The position numbers and the translations under genes are program-made. This document shows positions 5,853 through 6,252 of a DNA stretch of 6,252 nt, piece after piece. Source of the DNA: Vicinamibacteria bacterium. Its GTDB lineage: Bacteria > Acidobacteriota > Vicinamibacteria > Fen-336 > JAGNNV01. The stretch is taken from positions 1-6,252 of the forward strand of contig JAENWE010000483.1 in assembly GCA_016650185.1 (NCBI GenBank). The letters are read 5' to 3'. Numbering within the stretch: the stretch's first letter is position 1; every line of letters starts with the position of its first letter. The notes below the pieces were generated by a model, which saw nothing but the letters and a program-made list of their open reading frames with translations, searched no databases and was not told the DNA's origin.

Positions 5853-6252
5853 GTGATCTCTCTCCCGACTCGACCTCAAGGCGGCGCTCTCTTCGCGAGG
5901 CATGCGCGGTGGCATGGGGTCTTCGTCCTGGCCGCGGCGGGGCTCGCCCTCGCCACTGGCTCGCTGGGCCAGGCCCAGCTTGAAGCGACTTCCCCTTTGG
6001 CCCCGCCGCGGTCGAAGCTGATCTACACGGGCGACGCCTATTTCCCGCCATTTGAATACAAGGATGCGCGGGGCCGGGCTCAAGGGTTCAATATCCAGCT
6101 CCTGAAGATCGCCGCCGAGGAAGCGGGCTACGGCCTGGAGTTCCGTCTCGCTCCCTGGGCGGACGCGGTGGCCAGCCTGGAGAGCGGCCAGGCTGATCTC
6201 CTCGCCGTGGCCTATTCGGGCGAGCGCGCCGAGCGCTACGACCTTCTCTCCC
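5853..6252 (+). CDS. Exported protein with periplasmic solute-binding domain (SBP_bac_3 type), 3' end cut off
   Basis: The frame is open from GTG 5853 to the window edge; 133 residues are visible. A Sec signal follows a basic stretch (RHARWHG) with the hydrophobic core VFVLAAAGLALATG at residues 23-36; cleavage is plausible near GQA (39-41). From residue 56 a bacterial extracellular solute-binding family 3 domain begins: YTGDAYFPPFEY (58-69), the GFNIQLL helix start (78-84), the PWADAVASLESGQADLL region (101-117) and YSGERAERYDLLS (121-133). Family members bind amino acids or other small ligands, either for ABC uptake or as the sensory input of membrane kinases and cyclases. The wording of the first motif is common in sensor proteins, but the C-terminal part that would decide is missing. 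The gene is divergent from the VWFA-related gene with a dyad-rich spacer between them. Confidence 0.82.
   Translation, partial: MISLPTRPQGGALFARHARWHGVFVLAAAGLALATGSLGQAQLEATSPLAPPRSKLIYTGDAYFPPFEYKDARGRAQGFNIQLLKIAAEEAGYGLEFRLAPWADAVASLESGQADLLAVAYSGERAERYDLLS

Noticed and set aside
4816..5856. Plus-strand open frame of 346 codons opposite the VWFA-related gene
   Set aside because: Its translation is rich in Arg, His and Gly without domain features, while the opposite strand encodes a clear family member. The overlap is a composition effect.

Overview
The window looks like a piece of a high-GC bacterial chromosome, most likely from an Acidobacteriota-type soil or sediment organism. The main reason is the minus-strand gene at 4510-5748. 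It has the layout of the 'VWFA-related Acidobacterial domain' family: an N-terminal DFVV...G..GL...DF.V.EDG block, a degenerate VWA core, and a C-terminal YYILGYEP...RRGYF block. The S9 peptidase, Tat-exported and lipoprotein hydrolases, and a GTG start fit that setting but do not prove it.

Layout, left to right. Positions 1-1113 (+) are the C-terminal part of an S9 prolyl-oligopeptidase-family serine peptidase, cut by the window edge, with an intact Ser/Asp/His triad. Positions 1220-2488 (+) encode a Tat-exported GH99-like glycoside hydrolase (endo-alpha-mannosidase clan signature NEWHEG). Positions 2489-2833 hold no convincing gene but contain an unusual density of inverted repeats. Positions 2834-4513 (+) encode a lipoprotein with a six-hairpin (alpha/alpha)6 glycosidase-like domain of unknown substrate. 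Its stop codon overlaps the stop of the convergent VWFA-related gene (4510-5748, -) by four bases. A 104-base divergent spacer with three tandem dyads follows. From GTG 5853 (+) begins an exported protein with a periplasmic solute-binding domain (SBP_bac_3 type), cut off by the right edge.

How the genes may work together: four or five of the products appear to be exported, and three are hydrolases (one peptidase, two glycosidases) on the same strand. This suggests extracytoplasmic breakdown of glycan or glycoprotein material. That is inference; the gaps of 106 and 345 bases do not argue for one tight operon. The VWFA-related and SBP genes are divergently arranged and may share the spacer dyads as control sites.

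The strongest candidate for something undescribed is the 345-base non-coding stretch. Within 2532-2630, five short segments can form mutually exclusive pairings in a 1:2 / 2:3 / 3:4 pattern. A long, near-perfect hairpin (2693-2732) and smaller hairpins follow, leading up to the lipoprotein glycosidase start codon. It could be a cis-regulatory leader, a terminator/attenuator region or a small RNA; the sequence alone does not decide which.
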